Below are positions 14,642 through 15,190 of a stretch of DNA of 15,190 nucleotides, one piece after another. The translations under genes were made by a program, and so were the position numbers. Each line of letters opens with the position of its first letter. Position 1 is the stretch's first letter. Source of the DNA: JBFFXF01 sp041569895 (lineage in GTDB: Bacteria > Planctomycetota > UBA8108 > JACQVS01); NCBI GenBank assembly GCA_041569895.1, contig JBFFXF010000174.1:1-15190 (forward strand). Reading direction: 5' to 3'. The notes under the pieces were generated by a model. That model did no database searches and had not been told where the DNA came from. It worked only from the letters and a program-made list of their open reading frames with translations.

Positions 14642-15190
14642 TCACGACATCAACTGCGGAATCGGTTCCGCTCCCTCAACGCCGACGAGTCTCTGGTCGA
14701 GGCCGCCGTAGAAGTACGTCAGGTTGTTCGGGTCGAGGCCCATGTGGTGCAGCACCGTGGCATGCAGGCGCTTGACGTGAAATCGATCCTTCACCGCCCG
14801 GCTGCCGAGATCGTCGGTCTCGCCGACGCTGATGCCGCCCGGGACGCCGCCGCCGGCCATCCACATGGTGAAGCCGTAGGAGTTGTGGTCGCGTCCGGTG
14901 CCCTTGGCGTACTCCGCGGTCGGCTGGCGGCCGAACTCGCCGCCCCAGATGACGAGAGTCTCATCGAGAAGGCCGCGCTGCTTCAGGTCCTTCAGGAGCC
15001 CCGCGATCGGCCGATCCGTGTTCCCCGCGTGATAGGTGTGGTTCTTCACGAGGTCGCCGTGGGCGTCCCAGTTGTTGTCGTTGTGGTTGCCGCCGGAGTA
15101 GATCTGCACAAAGCGGACGCCCCGCTCGACCAGCCGCCGCGCCAGCAGGCATTGGCGTCCGAAGTCTTGCGTCCGTTTCTCCTTCAGCCC
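14642..15190 (-). CDS. DUF1501 family protein, C-terminal part (runs off the window)
   Basis: The frame is open to the window edge, so only the last 182 residues are seen; the N-terminus and any Tat signal lie outside. It begins in LKEKRTQDFGRQCLLARRLV, then ERGVRFVQIYSGG, WDAHGDL, LKQRGLLDETLVIWGGEFGR, GTGRDHNSYGF, MWMAGGGVPGG, SVGETDD and FHVKRLHATVLHHMGLDPNNLTYFYGGLDQRL, all DUF1501 hallmarks. It is a paralogue of the gene at 6378-7868 (shared WGGEFGR, GRDH, GETDD, and HATVLHxMG against NATILHCLG) but clearly diverged. By analogy a DUF1549/DUF1553 gene is expected just outside the window. A shorter version from an internal GTG at 15109 is an artefact, since the family sequence continues upstream of it. 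Confidence 0.93.
   Translation of the reverse strand, partial: GLKEKRTQDFGRQCLLARRLVERGVRFVQIYSGGNHNDNNWDAHGDLVKNHTYHAGNTDRPIAGLLKDLKQRGLLDETLVIWGGEFGRQPTAEYAKGTGRDHNSYGFTMWMAGGGVPGGISVGETDDLGSRAVKDRFHVKRLHATVLHHMGLDPNNLTYFYGGLDQRLVGVEGAEPIPQLMS

Overview
The window is very GC-rich (about 70% by eye) and carries gene families typical of Planctomycetota and related PVC or candidate-phylum bacteria: a Planctomycete-cytochrome/DUF1549/DUF1553 protein paired with a Tat-exported DUF1501 protein, a second partial DUF1501 gene, a formylglycine-type sulfatase, and a DUF1080/ThuA protein. The origin is inferred from these families. No rRNA or tRNA gene and no mobile element was seen to confirm it.

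Layout. 1-316: intergenic repeats. 317-3228, minus strand: a two-gene unit of an exported sulfatase followed 2 nt later by an exported protein with two tandem anthrax-lethal-factor-like metalloprotease domains, the second catalytically dead. 3229-3342: divergent promoter region. 3343-7868, plus strand: multidomain DUF1549/LamG/DUF1553 c-type haem protein and DUF1501 protein, overlapping by GTGA. 7869-8233: composite inverted repeat and promoter. 8234-9739, plus: MBL-fold protein with an unassigned C-terminal half. 9740-9987: repeats. 9988-11058, plus: exported protein built of three about 100-residue repeats. 11059-11427: repeats between convergent genes. 11428-14416, minus: acuI/yhdH-type oxidoreductase followed by a DUF1080-ThuA-DUF1080 protein. 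14417-14641: second copy of the composite inverted repeat. 14642-15190, minus: C-terminal part of a DUF1501 gene running off the window.

How it may work together (inference): the sulfatase, the DUF1549/DUF1553-DUF1501 pair and the DUF1080-ThuA protein fit a cell that processes sulfated or otherwise complex polysaccharide outside the cytoplasm. The secreted ATLF-like protease beside the sulfatase may act on glycoprotein or on cell-surface protein. The substrate cannot be read from the sequence.

The most unusual points are: (1) the active plus decayed ATLF-like domain pair; (2) a set of modular intergenic repeats (hexamer tracts, AATCTGCG blocks, and AGGAAGGCAGGAAA/TTTCCTGCCTTCCT inverted repeats) found at every transcription-unit 3' end in the window but not in the divergent promoter region; (3) TACAAT boxes so close to two start codons that leaderless transcripts are likely; (4) DUF1080-ThuA-DUF1080 and DUF1549-LamG-DUF1553 domain architectures; (5) an MBL protein that keeps HxHxDH but lacks the next metal-binding histidine.
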